From: Chitinophagales bacterium
GTDB taxonomy: Bacteria; Bacteroidota; Bacteroidia; Chitinophagales; UBA2359
DNA length: 64,000 bases
NCBI GenBank assembly: GCA_041392475.1
Contig: JAWKLZ010000001.1
Span: forward strand, 3,534,001 to 3,598,000
Direction of reading: 5' to 3'
Of this stretch, positions 8,021 to 17,866 are shown piece by piece (position 1 is the first letter of the stretch; each line of letters starts with the position of its first letter). The notes below the pieces were generated by a model. It was not told the DNA's origin. It saw nothing but the letters and a program-made list of their open reading frames with translations, and did no database searches. The translations under genes were made by a program, and so were the position numbers.

Positions 8021-8872
8021 TTGAACACAATTTCTGCATATATACAAGGCTTGTTCAATACCCTTTCTAAATTCAGAATTGTAGGGATACTCTATGGCTG
8101 CAATCTTTTATTTGGATTGGTGATTGCCTTGCCATTACACAGCGTATTGAAGGACAGTATCGGGCAATCCTTTGAAATTCAGAAAATAATCACGGGTTTT
8201 GACAACACCGTTTTTACAGATTTTATGAACGCACACGGTGATTTATTGCAGCCCTTATTGAGTCAATTTCAATGGTTGTCCGTTCTGTATATCCTCTTAT
8301 TCGTTTTCCTCAATGGAGGAATTATCCATGTATTGACGGGAAAACCAAAATTTTGGGAAGGATCTGCTCTGTATTTTTGGCGTTTCTTTAGGCTATCGCT
8401 GCTTTTTTTCTTGCTCCACCTCCTCACTGCCATGCTGGTTTTCGGCATTCTCTATTTTATTGTTTCTCATGGGTTTGACCTATTCAACAGCGAAATACCC
8501 ATTTATTGGAGTATTGTATTCGCTATTGTTCTCTACCTATTTTTGGCAAGTATAGTCAGTGCTTTGTCGGATTACGCCAAAATCCGAATGGTGACACACG
8601 AAAGTCAATCCGCTATTCAAGCTATGCTACACGCTTTTGGTACGGTCTTCCGAAATTTTCGACAAACTTATGGCTTGTACTTCTTCAATATTTGTATCAT
8701 TGGATTACTCTATTTCCTCTATTGGACATTGCACTCCAACGTGTCAACGAGCAGTTTTTTTGTCATTGCCTTCATCATCTTTGTTCAACAAGTACTGATG
8801 CTGCTCAGACTGGGCGCAAAAGTGGTGAACCTATCTAGTGCATTGGAGGTGTATCGGTGGATGAGGCGGTGA
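8021..8872 (+). CDS. Multi-pass membrane protein, function unknown
   Basis: 283 residues. About six hydrophobic segments are visible (roughly 22-42, 85-105, 120-150, 165-190, 220-245, 248-265). The only start that keeps the amphipathic N-terminus plus first helix is TTG at 8021 (reads NTISAYIQGLFNTLSKF); the next Met is past residue 60. The layout of an N-terminal amphipathic helix followed by a helical membrane domain recalls DUF4013-like Bacteroidota proteins, but no firm family is recognised. The TTGAATGG array lies immediately upstream. Confidence 0.7.
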   Translation: MNTISAYIQGLFNTLSKFRIVGILYGCNLLFGLVIALPLHSVLKDSIGQSFEIQKIITGFDNTVFTDFMNAHGDLLQPLLSQFQWLSVLYILLFVFLNGGIIHVLTGKPKFWEGSALYFWRFFRLSLLFFLLHLLTAMLVFGILYFIVSHGFDLFNSEIPIYWSIVFAIVLYLFLASIVSALSDYAKIRMVTHESQSAIQAMLHAFGTVFRNFRQTYGLYFFNICIIGLLYFLYWTLHSNVSTSSFFVIAFIIFVQQVLMLLRLGAKVVNLSSALEVYRWMRR

Positions 8873-8938
8873 GCTTTGTTAAAGATTTTTGAGATAAATC
8901 CAATCTACAGATTAAAGAAAACCCACCTCCTTATTTGG

Positions 8939-8984
8939 ATAGCTCGCTGAAACGATGTACTTTGATGCTTTATCAGCGAGCTAT
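8939..8984 (+). promoter_or_regulatory. 12-bp perfect inverted repeat before the ATPase gene
   Basis: ATAGCTCGCTGA (8939-8950) and TCAGCGAGCTAT (8973-8984) are perfectly complementary with a 22-nt spacer, and end 10 bp before the ATG of the next gene. This could be an operator or an mRNA hairpin that affects initiation. There is no U-tract, so it is not a typical terminator. Confidence 0.55.
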
Positions 8985-8994
8985 AAATAAAAAT

Positions 8995-10428
8995 ATGAAA
9001 GAACAACTGATTGGAAGGCAAAAAGAGCAAGAGCAACTTCAGAAAGCATGGACTTCAAAACGGGCAGAAATGGTGGCAGTCATTGGTCGCCGTAGGGTTG
9101 GAAAAACCTTTTTGGTACGCTCTTTTTTTGACTATACTTTTGACTTTGAAATAACTGGGATTCAAGATGCACCGCAAAAGGAACAGTTGAAAAACTTCAA
9201 AATTCAATTGGAGAAGGTAAGTATCACCACTTCACCCACAACCCAACCCAAAGATTGGCTAGATGCTTTTGTCTTATTGATTCGACATTTAGAATCATTG
9301 GAGGAAGATAAAAGAAAAGTTGTTTTTTTGGACGAACTCCCGTGGTTAGCAACCAATAAGTCGGGGTTTCTAAGAGCCTTGGGGTATTTTTGGAATAGTT
9401 GGGCAGACCGACAAAACATCGTCTTGATTATCTGCGGTTCAGCAGCTTCATGGATGATTCAAAAAGTAGTCAATAACAAGGGAGGCTTACACAACCGCAT
9501 CACGAAACGCATTTTCTTGAAACCCTTTGATTTACCTGAAACAGAGGCATTCTTAAAGGCCAGAGAGGTATTTTTGGACAGGTATCAAATTCTCCAATTG
9601 TACATGGCGATGGGAGGAATTCCACATTATTTGAGTGAGATTGAAGCGGGCTTGAGTGCAACCCAAAACATTGACCAAATCTGCTTTTCAGATGCAGGAA
9701 TTTTGCACGATGAATTTTCGAGATTATACCCTGCTTTATTCGAAAATGCGGACAACCACATTGCTGTCATTCGGGCTTTGGCTCAAAAAAATAGCGGACT
9801 GACTCGACAAGAATTGATCCAACATACCCCCCTTTCGGATGGAGGAGGATTGAGCAAGGTTTTGGAGGAATTGACAGCTTCGGGATTTATTTCCAAATAT
9901 TATCCCTTTGGTAGGAAAAAACGCAAATTGCTCTATCGTTTGACTGATGAATATTCCTTATTTTACCTTTACTTTATTGAAAACAAAGTACATGAGGAGG
10001 AAAATATATGGCAAAAAATGAGTCAAACGCAATCTTGGAAAACATGGTCAGGCTATGCCTACGAAAATATCTGCTTAAAGCATGTTCCTCAAATAAAGAA
10101 AAGTATTGGTATTTCAGGTATTTATTCGGAATCTGCTGCTTTCTACCAAAAGGCAACAGAAAATGCAGAAGGCGCACAAATTGACTTGGTGATTGATAGA
10201 AATGACCATGTTATCAATCTCTTTGAAATTAAATTTTACAAGGAAGAATTTACACTCACCAAAGAGTATGCCTCAAAATTGCGAAAGAAAATGGGTGTTT
10301 TTCAACAAGTCACTAAAACTAAAAAACAGCTTTTCTATATGATGGTTACGACTTTTGGATTGAAGAAAAACCAACATAGCATCGGACTAATTACAAAAGA
10401 CTTGACTTTGGATGATTTGTTTGAATAG
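8995..10428 (+). CDS. Archaeal-type AAA ATPase with C-terminal DUF234 domain
   Basis: 477 residues from the ATG at 8995; the frame is open further upstream, but that part covers the inverted repeat and is unlikely to be coding. An ATPase domain fills about 1-230, with Walker A VIGRRRVGKTFLV and Walker B VVFLDELPW. A winged-helix region follows at about 240-320. A C-terminal DUF234 domain contains the nuclease-like motif QIDLVIDR...NLFEIKFYK, which resembles a PD-(D/E)xK core (D, then E-x-K). Family members are often stand-alone accessory ATPases of unknown role. A degraded relative survives at 54.39-54.61 kb. Confidence 0.88.
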   Translation: MKEQLIGRQKEQEQLQKAWTSKRAEMVAVIGRRRVGKTFLVRSFFDYTFDFEITGIQDAPQKEQLKNFKIQLEKVSITTSPTTQPKDWLDAFVLLIRHLESLEEDKRKVVFLDELPWLATNKSGFLRALGYFWNSWADRQNIVLIICGSAASWMIQKVVNNKGGLHNRITKRIFLKPFDLPETEAFLKAREVFLDRYQILQLYMAMGGIPHYLSEIEAGLSATQNIDQICFSDAGILHDEFSRLYPALFENADNHIAVIRALAQKNSGLTRQELIQHTPLSDGGGLSKVLEELTASGFISKYYPFGRKKRKLLYRLTDEYSLFYLYFIENKVHEEENIWQKMSQTQSWKTWSGYAYENICLKHVPQIKKSIGISGIYSESAAFYQKATENAEGAQIDLVIDRNDHVINLFEIKFYKEEFTLTKEYASKLRKKMGVFQQVTKTKKQLFYMMVTTFGLKKNQHSIGLITKDLTLDDLFE

Positions 10429-10502
10429 GCATTTAAAATCTTGAACAAAACTATGTTCCTTCATTTTCACTTCAATCCTCATTTTTATTTTGATTAGTTC
10501 AG

Positions 10503-10510
10503 TATCTTTG
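10503..10510 (+). promoter_or_regulatory. Putative -7 box of lpdA
   Basis: TATCTTTG, about 40 bp before the lpdA ATG, fits the TAnnTTTG consensus. The -33 element is unclear. Confidence 0.5.
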
Positions 10511-10549
10511 CAGCCTTTTTGAAGCAAAACACAAAACGCAAATAAAAAT

Positions 10550-11950
10550 ATGGCAAATTCTTTTGACTTAATCGTTGTAGGAAGTGGACCTGGCGGATAT
10601 GTAGCAGCCATTCGTGCGAGCCAATTGGGGCTAAACACCGCAATCGTAGAAAGGGAATCCTTGGGAGGTATTTGTTTGAACTGGGGGTGCATCCCCACCA
10701 AAGCCCTATTGAAGAGTGCACAGGTTTTTGAATACCTTCAACATGCCGAAACGTATGGAATCAGTGTGGGAGAAGCCACAGCAGACTTCGACAAAATGAT
10801 TGAAAGAAGCCGAGGTGTAGCGGGTGACATGAGCAAAGGAGTGAGTTTTTTGATGAAAAAAAACAAAATCACTGTCCTCAATGGTGATGGTAAATTAATA
10901 GCTGCCAACAAAGTAGCGGTAAAAGATGCAGATGGCAAAACCACTGAATACACCGCTTCAAACATCATATTGGCAACAGGCGCACGTTCTCGTCAATTGC
11001 CTTCACTGCCTCAAGATGGCAAAAAAATCATTGGCTACCGAGAGGCAATGAGTTTGCCCAAACAGCCCAAAAGTATGGTTATTGTAGGTGCAGGAGCCAT
11101 TGGAGTAGAATTTGCCTACTTCTACAATGCGATTGGTACGGAGGTAACACTGGTCGAATACTTGCCCCGCATCGTACCTGTTGAAGACGAAGATGTGTCC
11201 AAAGAATTGACCCGAAACTTCAAAAAACAAGGCATCAAAGTACTTGCCAATACTTCTGCAAATAAAGTCGACACAAGTGTAGAAAACTGCAAAGTTACTT
11301 TGGTGGACAATAAAAAAGGTACTGAAACGGTCATCGAGTGTGATGTAGTGCTTTCGGCAGTCGGTCAGGCTTCCAATATCCAAAACATTGGATTGGAAGA
11401 ACTGGGCATCAAAATAGACAGAGATCGGGTGTTGGTAGATGAATTTTACCAAACCAATGTGAAAGGAGTCTATGCCATTGGCGACATCGTTCCTGGCCCT
11501 GCTTTAGCGCACGTTGCTTCTGCTGAGGGAATTATCTGCGTTGAAAAAATTGCAGGACACCATCCCGAACCTTTGGATTACCACAACATTCCTGGCTGTA
11601 CCTATTGCAGTCCCGAAATCGCATCTGTAGGTTACACCGAAGAAAAAGCAAAGGAAGCAGGTTTTGAAGTGAAAGTGGGTAAATTTCCTTTTACTGCATC
11701 TGGCAAAGCCAAAGCTGCGGGTCATCCTCAAGGTTTTGTGAAGGTGATTTTTGATGCCAAATATGGTGAATTTTTGGGCGCACACATGATTGGCGCAAAT
11801 GTGACGGAAATGATTGCAGAAGTAGTTGTAGCCCGAAAATTGGAAACGACTGGCCACGAAATCATTAAATCGGTTCACCCCCACCCTACCATGAGTGAGG
11901 CATTGATGGAAGCAGCAGCGGCGGCTTATGGCGAGGTAATTCACCTGTAA
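10550..11950 (+). CDS. lpdA: Dihydrolipoyl dehydrogenase (E3)
   Basis: A 466-residue flavoprotein that reoxidises dihydrolipoamide of the pyruvate and 2-oxoglutarate dehydrogenase complexes with NAD+. The FAD-binding GSGPGGYVAA (11-20), the redox-active disulfide GGICLNWGCIPTKALL (Cys42 and Cys47) and the NAD-binding GAGAIGVEFA are all present. The C-terminal His-Glu dyad is seen in SVHPHPTMSEALMEA. Full length, with its own -7 box. An IS lies about 100 bp downstream, so it is probably monocistronic. Confidence 0.97.
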   Translation: MANSFDLIVVGSGPGGYVAAIRASQLGLNTAIVERESLGGICLNWGCIPTKALLKSAQVFEYLQHAETYGISVGEATADFDKMIERSRGVAGDMSKGVSFLMKKNKITVLNGDGKLIAANKVAVKDADGKTTEYTASNIILATGARSRQLPSLPQDGKKIIGYREAMSLPKQPKSMVIVGAGAIGVEFAYFYNAIGTEVTLVEYLPRIVPVEDEDVSKELTRNFKKQGIKVLANTSANKVDTSVENCKVTLVDNKKGTETVIECDVVLSAVGQASNIQNIGLEELGIKIDRDRVLVDEFYQTNVKGVYAIGDIVPGPALAHVASAEGIICVEKIAGHHPEPLDYHNIPGCTYCSPEIASVGYTEEKAKEAGFEVKVGKFPFTASGKAKAAGHPQGFVKVIFDAKYGEFLGAHMIGANVTEMIAEVVVARKLETTGHEIIKSVHPHPTMSEALMEAAAAAYGEVIHL

Positions 11951-12052
11951 TAAAAATTCAAGTTCAAATGCAAATTCAAGGAGTGACTTGGGTTCAATAG
12001 TTCGTGGTAAAACTACGTATAATCTATGCGTGTAATTTTTCAAAGAAAGGTA

Positions 12053-13430
12053 CAGCCATTCTCGGTTTACAAAACTATGACACAAAATTACTCTAAAGGC
12101 GGAATGTCAAGTTGTTTTTCTTCAACAATAAATTTGTAAATCGCCTCCATAGACACAACTGGCACTAAATAAAAGATAGCTCTAACTTTTTCCCACAAAC
12201 TTGCAAAGGAAGAACATTTGCTTTTTGCTTTCTGAAAAAAGATGTCTAAATGCTGAACTATTTGGTCGACAAAAAAAGCTAAAAAAGTCAGTAAGGCAAA
12301 GTTAGTAGCCAAATATTTGTGTCCATGACCATAGTTGTGTTCTAAATGATAACCTTGGTTTTTAAGCGTATTAAAAACCTCATTTTCAATCTTCCATCTG
12401 GCTCTTGCAACTGCCACTAACTCGGCAAGATTCTTTTTATCAATAGGTAAGTCTGTAATCCAACTTCCTCTAAATACTATTTCATTGGTTTTATTATCTA
12501 CTTGCTCATACTCAAAATAGTTAGTTTTTATGTCTGTATGTGAACCATTGAGTATCAAATCAGAGGTAAAATAAGCGGTACAGGTTTTACCATTTTTCTG
12601 CCAAGTAAGAGATTGAAGCTCTTCTTTTTGCCTAAGTTTTGCTACTTGTAGTTGTACGAAATTTTGCCCTTTACAGACAATAATATTGCTCATATTTGCA
12701 TCTTGTAAGCATTTAATATGAGGTCCTGTGTCATATAAAGCATCAAAAACTCCTATTAACTTTTCTTTCGAAAGTAAGGCTCAAACCTTGGGAATGAGCC
12801 GTTTAGCTGCATTTTGCTCACAATCATTCTTTTCACAACCATCTTGTTGAACTATTGCCTCACAAGCAATAGAGAATACTGTAGCCTCATCAGGGTGTAC
12901 GGCTGCTGATCCAAGAAGTTGATGGTAATACTGTTGTTTCCCATTTTCCATAGTCTTTACCAAACAATAAGGACATCTTTGTGCGTTGGAACAAAAATGT
13001 CCTGTTCCGTCAAAATTCACAGCTGTATAACACCCTAAAACATGCCGTTTTTTGAATACATTTTTTTCTCGTAAAATATTTATAGGTACTTTGAAGATAG
13101 ATTCAATATCGGAAGGCGATACGCCGTCTAAGCCTCCTCGAAAAGCAGTATCTCCTGGTAATTTTTCAATACCATAGACCCGTTTGAGGTTCTCCCTACG
13201 TACAGGATATAAATCTCGAAAGCGAGATAAGGAAGAATCTTTCAACGAAAACATGGCATAGCCTATACTCAATAAATCTTCTAATTCATAACTGATATTA
13301 TGGGAACGATGGTCTTCTATTTCTGCAAATTTTTCTCGTAACTTTGATATTATTTTATCCATCATCTATATAAAATAAACATTTTTTCGTATATTATCAT
13401 ATTTATTTTATTCTAAACCGAGAATAGCTG
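12053..13430. mobile_element. Insertion sequence with DDE transposase, 17-bp TIRs
   Basis: The ends are CAGCCATTCTCGGTTTA (12053-12069) and, inverted, CAGCTATTCTCGGTTTA (13430 to 13414): 16 of 17 bases match. The 1378-bp element encloses one transposase reading frame. No direct target duplication is seen, and the similarity may extend weakly outward (CAA...AAA..T..CAGC), so the true tips are uncertain. It sits between lpdA and the terminator of the atp operon, where it damages nothing visible. The transposase type is IS4-like DDE; I cannot assign the IS family. Confidence 0.85.
12088..13365 (-). pseudogene. DDE transposase gene split by one in-frame TGA
   Basis: Two open parts, 13365-12781 and 12693-12088, lie in the same frame. 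The only interruption is a TGA at 12783-12781, and the 29 codons after it before the next ATG encode clear transposase sequence (IGVFDALYDTGPH...). With that codon read as sense, the gene is 425 codons. The likely catalytic residues fall on both sides: Asp in NFDGTG (first half), Asp in GVFDALYD and Glu in RWKIENEVF (after the stop). TGA could derive from CGA by one transition. The first half alone lacks two catalytic residues, so the element is probably dead. Confidence 0.85.
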
Positions 13431-13476
13431 AATTTTCTATTGAGACCGCCTAAAGTTGTGTTTTTCAAAAAACAAA

Positions 13477-13514
13477 AAAACGCCTTCAAGTAGAAATCTA
13501 CTTGAAGGCGTTTT
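13477..13514 (-). terminator. Strong intrinsic terminator of the atp operon
   Basis: A perfect 18-bp stem (AAAACGCCTTCAAGTAGA and its complement) with a 2-nt loop. Read on the minus strand it lies about 60 bp after the atpG stop and ends in a T-rich tract. The A/T tails on both sides make it potentially bidirectional. Confidence 0.9.
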
Positions 13515-13572
13515 ATATCTTGTCAATAAGTAACTGTCATTAGCTACTTATATTGATTTATCTATCTTAATT

Positions 13573-14478
13573 TTATTCGCCCTGCAATGCTGCCGCACCA
13601 CTAACAATCTCTACAATCTGCGTTGTAATTGCAGCCTGTCTTGCACGATTGTATTTAACGGTTAAATCTTTGATGAGTTCTTCTGCATTTTCGGTTGCAT
13701 TGTCCATTGCAGTCATCCTAGCACCATGTTCACTCGCATTATTTTCCAGAAGATAGCGGTAAAATTGGGTTTTTAAAATCTTAGGAGCCAATTCTTCAAT
13801 CAATTTTTCCTTATTAGGCTCAAAAGCAAAATCAGGTTTTATCTTTTTCTCCTCCTCTTGACCAGTAGTTTCTGCTTCCAGTTTTTGGATAGGTAGAAAC
13901 TGCTCCATAGCAGGTATTTGTACCATCTGATTTTTGAAACGGTGGTAAGCAACCTCTACTGTATCGTATTCTTTATTGACAAAAGCATTCATCACATATT
14001 CAGCAACCTCCGACACATTATCAAAATTCAAATCAGCAAAAATATTAATATGTTCTTTGATGTGGTTAACTTGATTGTTCTTTTTGAAAAGCTCAAAACC
14101 TTTTTTACCCATATACAATATGCTTACATTCCCTGCTGCAAATTGCTGAGGATATTTTTCTTCGATTGATTCTGTCACCAACTTTCCAGCATTGTTATTG
14201 AAAGGACCACAAAGTCCTCTATCTGAAGTCAATATTACAAACAATACTTTGGCTACTGGGCGTTGCTTGGCATATTCAATATTTACATCCCCTTCCGCTG
14301 CTTCTGCAATATTTGCCAATATTTCGTTCAACTTGAGTGCATAAGGGCGCATTTTGATAATGCGGTCTTGCGCTCTTCTCAATTTTGAAGCAGACACCAA
14401 TTTCATCGCTTTTGTAATCTGTTGGGTTGTACCCACAGATTTAATTCGCGTTTTTATCTCTTTTAATTGTCCAGACAT
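13573..14478 (-). CDS. atpG: ATP synthase F1 gamma subunit
   Basis: 301 residues. The central rotor shaft of F1: the N-terminal coiled coil (LKEIKTRIKSVGTTQQITKAMKLVSASKLRRAQ) and C-terminal helix (GARMTAMDNATENAEELI, YNRARQAAITTQIVEIVSGAAAL) are both clear, with the Rossmann-like domain between them (ILTSDRGLCGPFN). Last gene of the operon in this window. No atpD (beta) or atpC (epsilon) follows; as usual in Bacteroidota they must be encoded elsewhere. Confidence 0.97.
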   Translation of the reverse strand: MSGQLKEIKTRIKSVGTTQQITKAMKLVSASKLRRAQDRIIKMRPYALKLNEILANIAEAAEGDVNIEYAKQRPVAKVLFVILTSDRGLCGPFNNNAGKLVTESIEEKYPQQFAAGNVSILYMGKKGFELFKKNNQVNHIKEHINIFADLNFDNVSEVAEYVMNAFVNKEYDTVEVAYHRFKNQMVQIPAMEQFLPIQKLEAETTGQEEEKKIKPDFAFEPNKEKLIEELAPKILKTQFYRYLLENNASEHGARMTAMDNATENAEELIKDLTVKYNRARQAAITTQIVEIVSGAAALQGE

Positions 14479-14566
14479 ATATTGGAAAATTCAAATTCTA
14501 CAAAAAATAATGAATGGTAAATTTTGACTATTGTTTCTATCAAAATTCACCATTCAAAATTCAAAA

Positions 14567-16153
14567 TTATTTAGAATATCTCGCTGCAGTCTCAGATGCT
14601 ACTTCTCTCAAAGTTTTCTCAATCTCAGGTGTTAATGCACCTTTTTTCTCACCCAATTTCTTCAAGACATCAGGAAATCTTTTTTCGAGACTCAACAAAT
14701 AGTCAGTTTCAAAGTCCCGTACTTTATCAACAGGTACAGTTCTAAGTAAGTTTTTAGTACCCGCATATACACTTGCGATTTGCTTTGCAACAGATAAAGG
14801 TGAATATTGAGGTTGTTTCAACAATTCCACGTTTCTTGCACCTTTGTCCAAAACCGCTTTTGTAGCAGCATCCAAATCGGAACCAAATTTAGAGAAAGCT
14901 TCCAATTCCCTAAACTGTGCTTGATCCAACTTCAATGTACCCGATACTTTTTTCATAGTTTTGATCTGAGCATTCCCCCCCACACGAGATACTGAAATAC
15001 CTACGTCAATTGCAGGACGAATACCAGAGTTGAACAAGTCAGTAGTCAAGAAAATTTGTCCGTCGGTAATAGAAATAACGTTGGTTGGAATATAGGCAGA
15101 AACGTCACCTGCTTGCGTCTCGATGATTGGCAGTGCGGTCAAAGAACCACCACCTTTCACGATGCCCTTCAAACTCTCAGGCAAATCGTTCATATCTTTG
15201 GCAATCTTGTCACTGTTTACCACTTTTGCAGCTCTTTCTAACAAACGAGAGTGCAAGTAGAATACATCTCCAGGATATGCCTCACGACCAGGAGGACGAC
15301 GAAGCAACAAAGATACCTCACGGTAAGAAACTGCTTGTTTAGACAAGTCATCATATACAATCAGAGCAGGACGGCCTGTATCACGGAAAAACTCTCCAAT
15401 AGCACAACCTGAAAGTGGTGCATAGAATTGAAGAGGTGCAGGATCGGATGCGGATGCATTCACAATCACTGTATAAGGCATTGCACCATTTTCTTCCAAA
15501 GTACGTGCAATCAAAGCAACTGTTGAAGCTTTTTGACCTGTTGCTACATAAATACAGTAAACAGGCTCACCTCTTTCGTAAAACTCTTTTTGATTGATAA
15601 TCGTATCAATCGCAATCGCTGTTTTACCAGTTTGACGGTCACCGATAATCAACTCACGCTGACCTCTACCAATCGGAATCATCGCATCAATCGCTTTGAC
15701 TCCTGTTTGTAATGGTTCGGTTACAGGCTCACGAAAAATTACCCCAGGAGCTTTTCGCTCCAATGGCATAGAATACCGTTTACCCGTGATTGGCCCTTTA
15801 CCATCAATAGGTTCTCCAAGTGGGTCAATTACTCTTCCCAACATACCCTCGCCTACATCGATAGAAGCGATTTGTCCTGTTCGTCGAGCGATAGATCCTT
15901 CTCGGATACCTTCCGATGATCCCATTAATACTACCCCAACATTGTCTTCCTCGAGGTTTAATACCACTGCCTTTGTACCATTATCAAATTCTACCAATTC
16001 ACCAGCACGAACTTTGGTCAAACCATAGATACGTGCAATTCCGTCACCTACCTGCAATACCGTACCTACCTCTTCGAGGTCAGTTTGCGATCTGAAACTA
16101 GATAATTCTTGTCGTAAAATAGCAGATATTTCTTCAGGTCTTACTTCAACCAT
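14567..16153 (-). CDS. atpA: ATP synthase F1 alpha subunit
   Basis: 528 residues, slightly longer than typical. The P-loop GDRQTGKT lies at 171-178, and the alpha signature PAIDVGISVSRVGG is near residue 380. The alpha subunit binds non-catalytic nucleotide and completes the catalytic site of beta with its arginine finger. It lies 22 bp after atpH and about 90 bp before atpG in the operon. Confidence 0.97.
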   Translation of the reverse strand: MVEVRPEEISAILRQELSSFRSQTDLEEVGTVLQVGDGIARIYGLTKVRAGELVEFDNGTKAVVLNLEEDNVGVVLMGSSEGIREGSIARRTGQIASIDVGEGMLGRVIDPLGEPIDGKGPITGKRYSMPLERKAPGVIFREPVTEPLQTGVKAIDAMIPIGRGQRELIIGDRQTGKTAIAIDTIINQKEFYERGEPVYCIYVATGQKASTVALIARTLEENGAMPYTVIVNASASDPAPLQFYAPLSGCAIGEFFRDTGRPALIVYDDLSKQAVSYREVSLLLRRPPGREAYPGDVFYLHSRLLERAAKVVNSDKIAKDMNDLPESLKGIVKGGGSLTALPIIETQAGDVSAYIPTNVISITDGQIFLTTDLFNSGIRPAIDVGISVSRVGGNAQIKTMKKVSGTLKLDQAQFRELEAFSKFGSDLDAATKAVLDKGARNVELLKQPQYSPLSVAKQIASVYAGTKNLLRTVPVDKVRDFETDYLLSLEKRFPDVLKKLGEKKGALTPEIEKTLREVASETAARYSK

Positions 16154-16174
16154 AGGACTAAAAGATTACTTATG

Positions 16175-16735
16175 TTAATATTTTTTAATATACTTGTTTT
16201 CTACGAATTGTTTCCTCAATTTCGCCAACTTGTGCGAAATACTGGAATCGTATAGTTTGTCGTCAAAAGTGAGAATAAACCCTCCAATAAGGCTTTTGTC
16301 TATTCTCGTTGTCAGTTCGATATTTTTTCTACCTGTGTGCGCTAAGACCGTGTTTTTCACCTTATCCAATACCGCATTATCCACAGGAACTGCTGTTATT
16401 AGCTCAGCAGTTGTAATGCTCTTATAGGTTCGATACTGATTAATAAACGCATCTACGATCTCAGGTAAATAAGCTTCTCTGCGTTTACGGAGCATTAGTC
16501 CCATAAATGCATTGGTCGTTTCATTGAAAATATCACCAAATATTTTTTTGAGAATCGCTTGTTTTTTATCTGTATTGACAACAGGACTTTTCAACAATAT
16601 CTGTAAATCTGGGTTTTCTGCCAATGCCTTGTCAAGCAACTCCACATCACTGTGAACAGAAGACAATTCTCCACGCTCTATGGCTAAATCCATCAATGCC
16701 TTAGCGTACCTTGATGCTATATTAGAAACAGACAT
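16175..16735 (-). CDS. atpH: ATP synthase F1 delta subunit
   Basis: 186 residues from the ATG at 16735 (MSVSNIASRYAKALMDLA, the family's usual start). The frame extends 33 codons upstream with non-homologous sequence that includes the intergenic gap, so I chose the internal ATG. The protein links the peripheral stalk to F1. Characteristic segments are LLKSPVV...KKQAILKKIF and the C-terminal IDKSLIGGFILTFDDKLYDSSISHKLAKLRK. It lies between atpF and atpA. Confidence 0.95.
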   Translation of the reverse strand: MSVSNIASRYAKALMDLAIERGELSSVHSDVELLDKALAENPDLQILLKSPVVNTDKKQAILKKIFGDIFNETTNAFMGLMLRKRREAYLPEIVDAFINQYRTYKSITTAELITAVPVDNAVLDKVKNTVLAHTGRKNIELTTRIDKSLIGGFILTFDDKLYDSSISHKLAKLRKQFVENKYIKKY

Positions 16736-16846
16736 AATTTTATTGTGTTTTTGTGTTTTGCTGATAGTTGTGTTTGTGTCTCCGTAAGTATTTACGCTTT
16801 CTATTAGTACATAAATACTTGAACACTCACACACATAAACACATTT

Positions 16847-17353
16847 CTAGTTTAGATTCAAGTTTTCGATTTCTTTGGCAACATATGCCTCCTGTGCAGC
16901 TACATCACTTAACTCACGAGACAACAAACCTTTGGTTAGGTCAATAGCAGATTGTCCAATTAAGTTTTTCACTTCAATGATTGCAGCCATTTTTTCATTT
17001 TGAATATCTTCCTTGGCAGATGCGGCAATTTTTGCAGCCTCCTCTTTCGCTTTCACACGAGCCTCACTGATGATTTCATCCTTGATTTCCTTCGCTTCAC
17101 GAATAATACGTGAACGCTCTTCTTTAGCCTCTTGCAGCAGCTTTTCGTGATCTGCCTTCAAAGAAGCCATTTCCTCATGAGCAATCTCTGCTTGCTTCAA
17201 AGAATTTTCGATACGTCCCTCCCTATCTTTCAATGCAGTTGAAATAGGGTTCCATGCGAACTTGCCTAATGCAGTCCAAAGAACGATAAAAATCAATACT
17301 GTCCAAAAGAAAATTCCCAAATCGGGTGTTAGTAAAGATGCTAAAAATACCAT
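16847..17353 (-). CDS. atpF: ATP synthase Fo b subunit
   Basis: 168 residues from the ATG at 17353 (a GTG two codons upstream is an alternative). A single N-terminal membrane helix (about 7-28, LLTPDLGIFFWTVLIFIVLW) is followed by a long charged coiled coil (about 35-150, rich in Ala, Glu, Lys), which forms the peripheral stalk. Order atpE-atpF-atpH is conserved. Confidence 0.96.
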   Translation of the reverse strand: MVFLASLLTPDLGIFFWTVLIFIVLWTALGKFAWNPISTALKDREGRIENSLKQAEIAHEEMASLKADHEKLLQEAKEERSRIIREAKEIKDEIISEARVKAKEEAAKIAASAKEDIQNEKMAAIIEVKNLIGQSAIDLTKGLLSRELSDVAAQEAYVAKEIENLNLN

Positions 17354-17477
17354 TTCCACTTTTTATTTTTAATTTGTTGTATTTTTTTCAAAAAAAGAAG
17401 AGAACTGCTCTATCAACCATCCGTTGTAAGAGCAGTTCCAAGGGGTAATAATTACTTTAATTTTAACCTTGTCAGTA

Positions 17478-17732
17478 TTAAACGAACAAAGTCAAAAGTC
17501 CAACAACGATAGCAAAAAGAGCTGCACCTTCAATAAGTGCCGCCATAATAATCATTTTACCTTGAATATCGTTGCTCATTTCTGGCTGACGAGCTACTGA
17601 CTCAACAGCACCTTTGCCGATTTGACCAATGCCAATACCAGCAGCAAGAGCTGCAAGACCTGCCCCGATAGCTCCACCAAAAGCGGACATGCTACCACCA
17701 ATTTCTAAAAGCAATAGTGCTAATAAACCCAT
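17478..17732 (-). CDS. atpE: ATP synthase Fo c subunit
   Basis: 84 residues in two hydrophobic helices joined by the polar loop VARQPE (about 46-51). The ion-binding carboxylate is Glu68 in AALIEGAALFA. Gln37 lies in helix 1, but the residue after Glu68 is Gly, not the Ser/Thr found in sodium-binding rings. I therefore infer proton coupling. Confidence 0.96.
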   Translation of the reverse strand: MGLLALLLLEIGGSMSAFGGAIGAGLAALAAGIGIGQIGKGAVESVARQPEMSNDIQGKMIIMAALIEGAALFAIVVGLLTLFV

Positions 17733-17866
17733 TTTGGTAAAAATTTATGGTGAAAAAAAGAATTTCGTATTCATAATAGAAGTCATAAATCTAAGAACAA
17801 GGAATTGGTCTTCGTTTTTACTACACTAAACCGACACTTGACATCTTCCGAATGACCTCTTCAATT

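Noticed and set aside
7714..8058. A minus-strand protein with a repeated IQPFNHST motif
   Set aside because: The repeat is only the translation of the TTGAATGG tandem array.
10684..10700. A GGGTGCATCCC-like string inside lpdA that resembles the MITE end
   Set aside because: It encodes the invariant GCIPT active-site segment, so the match is coincidental.
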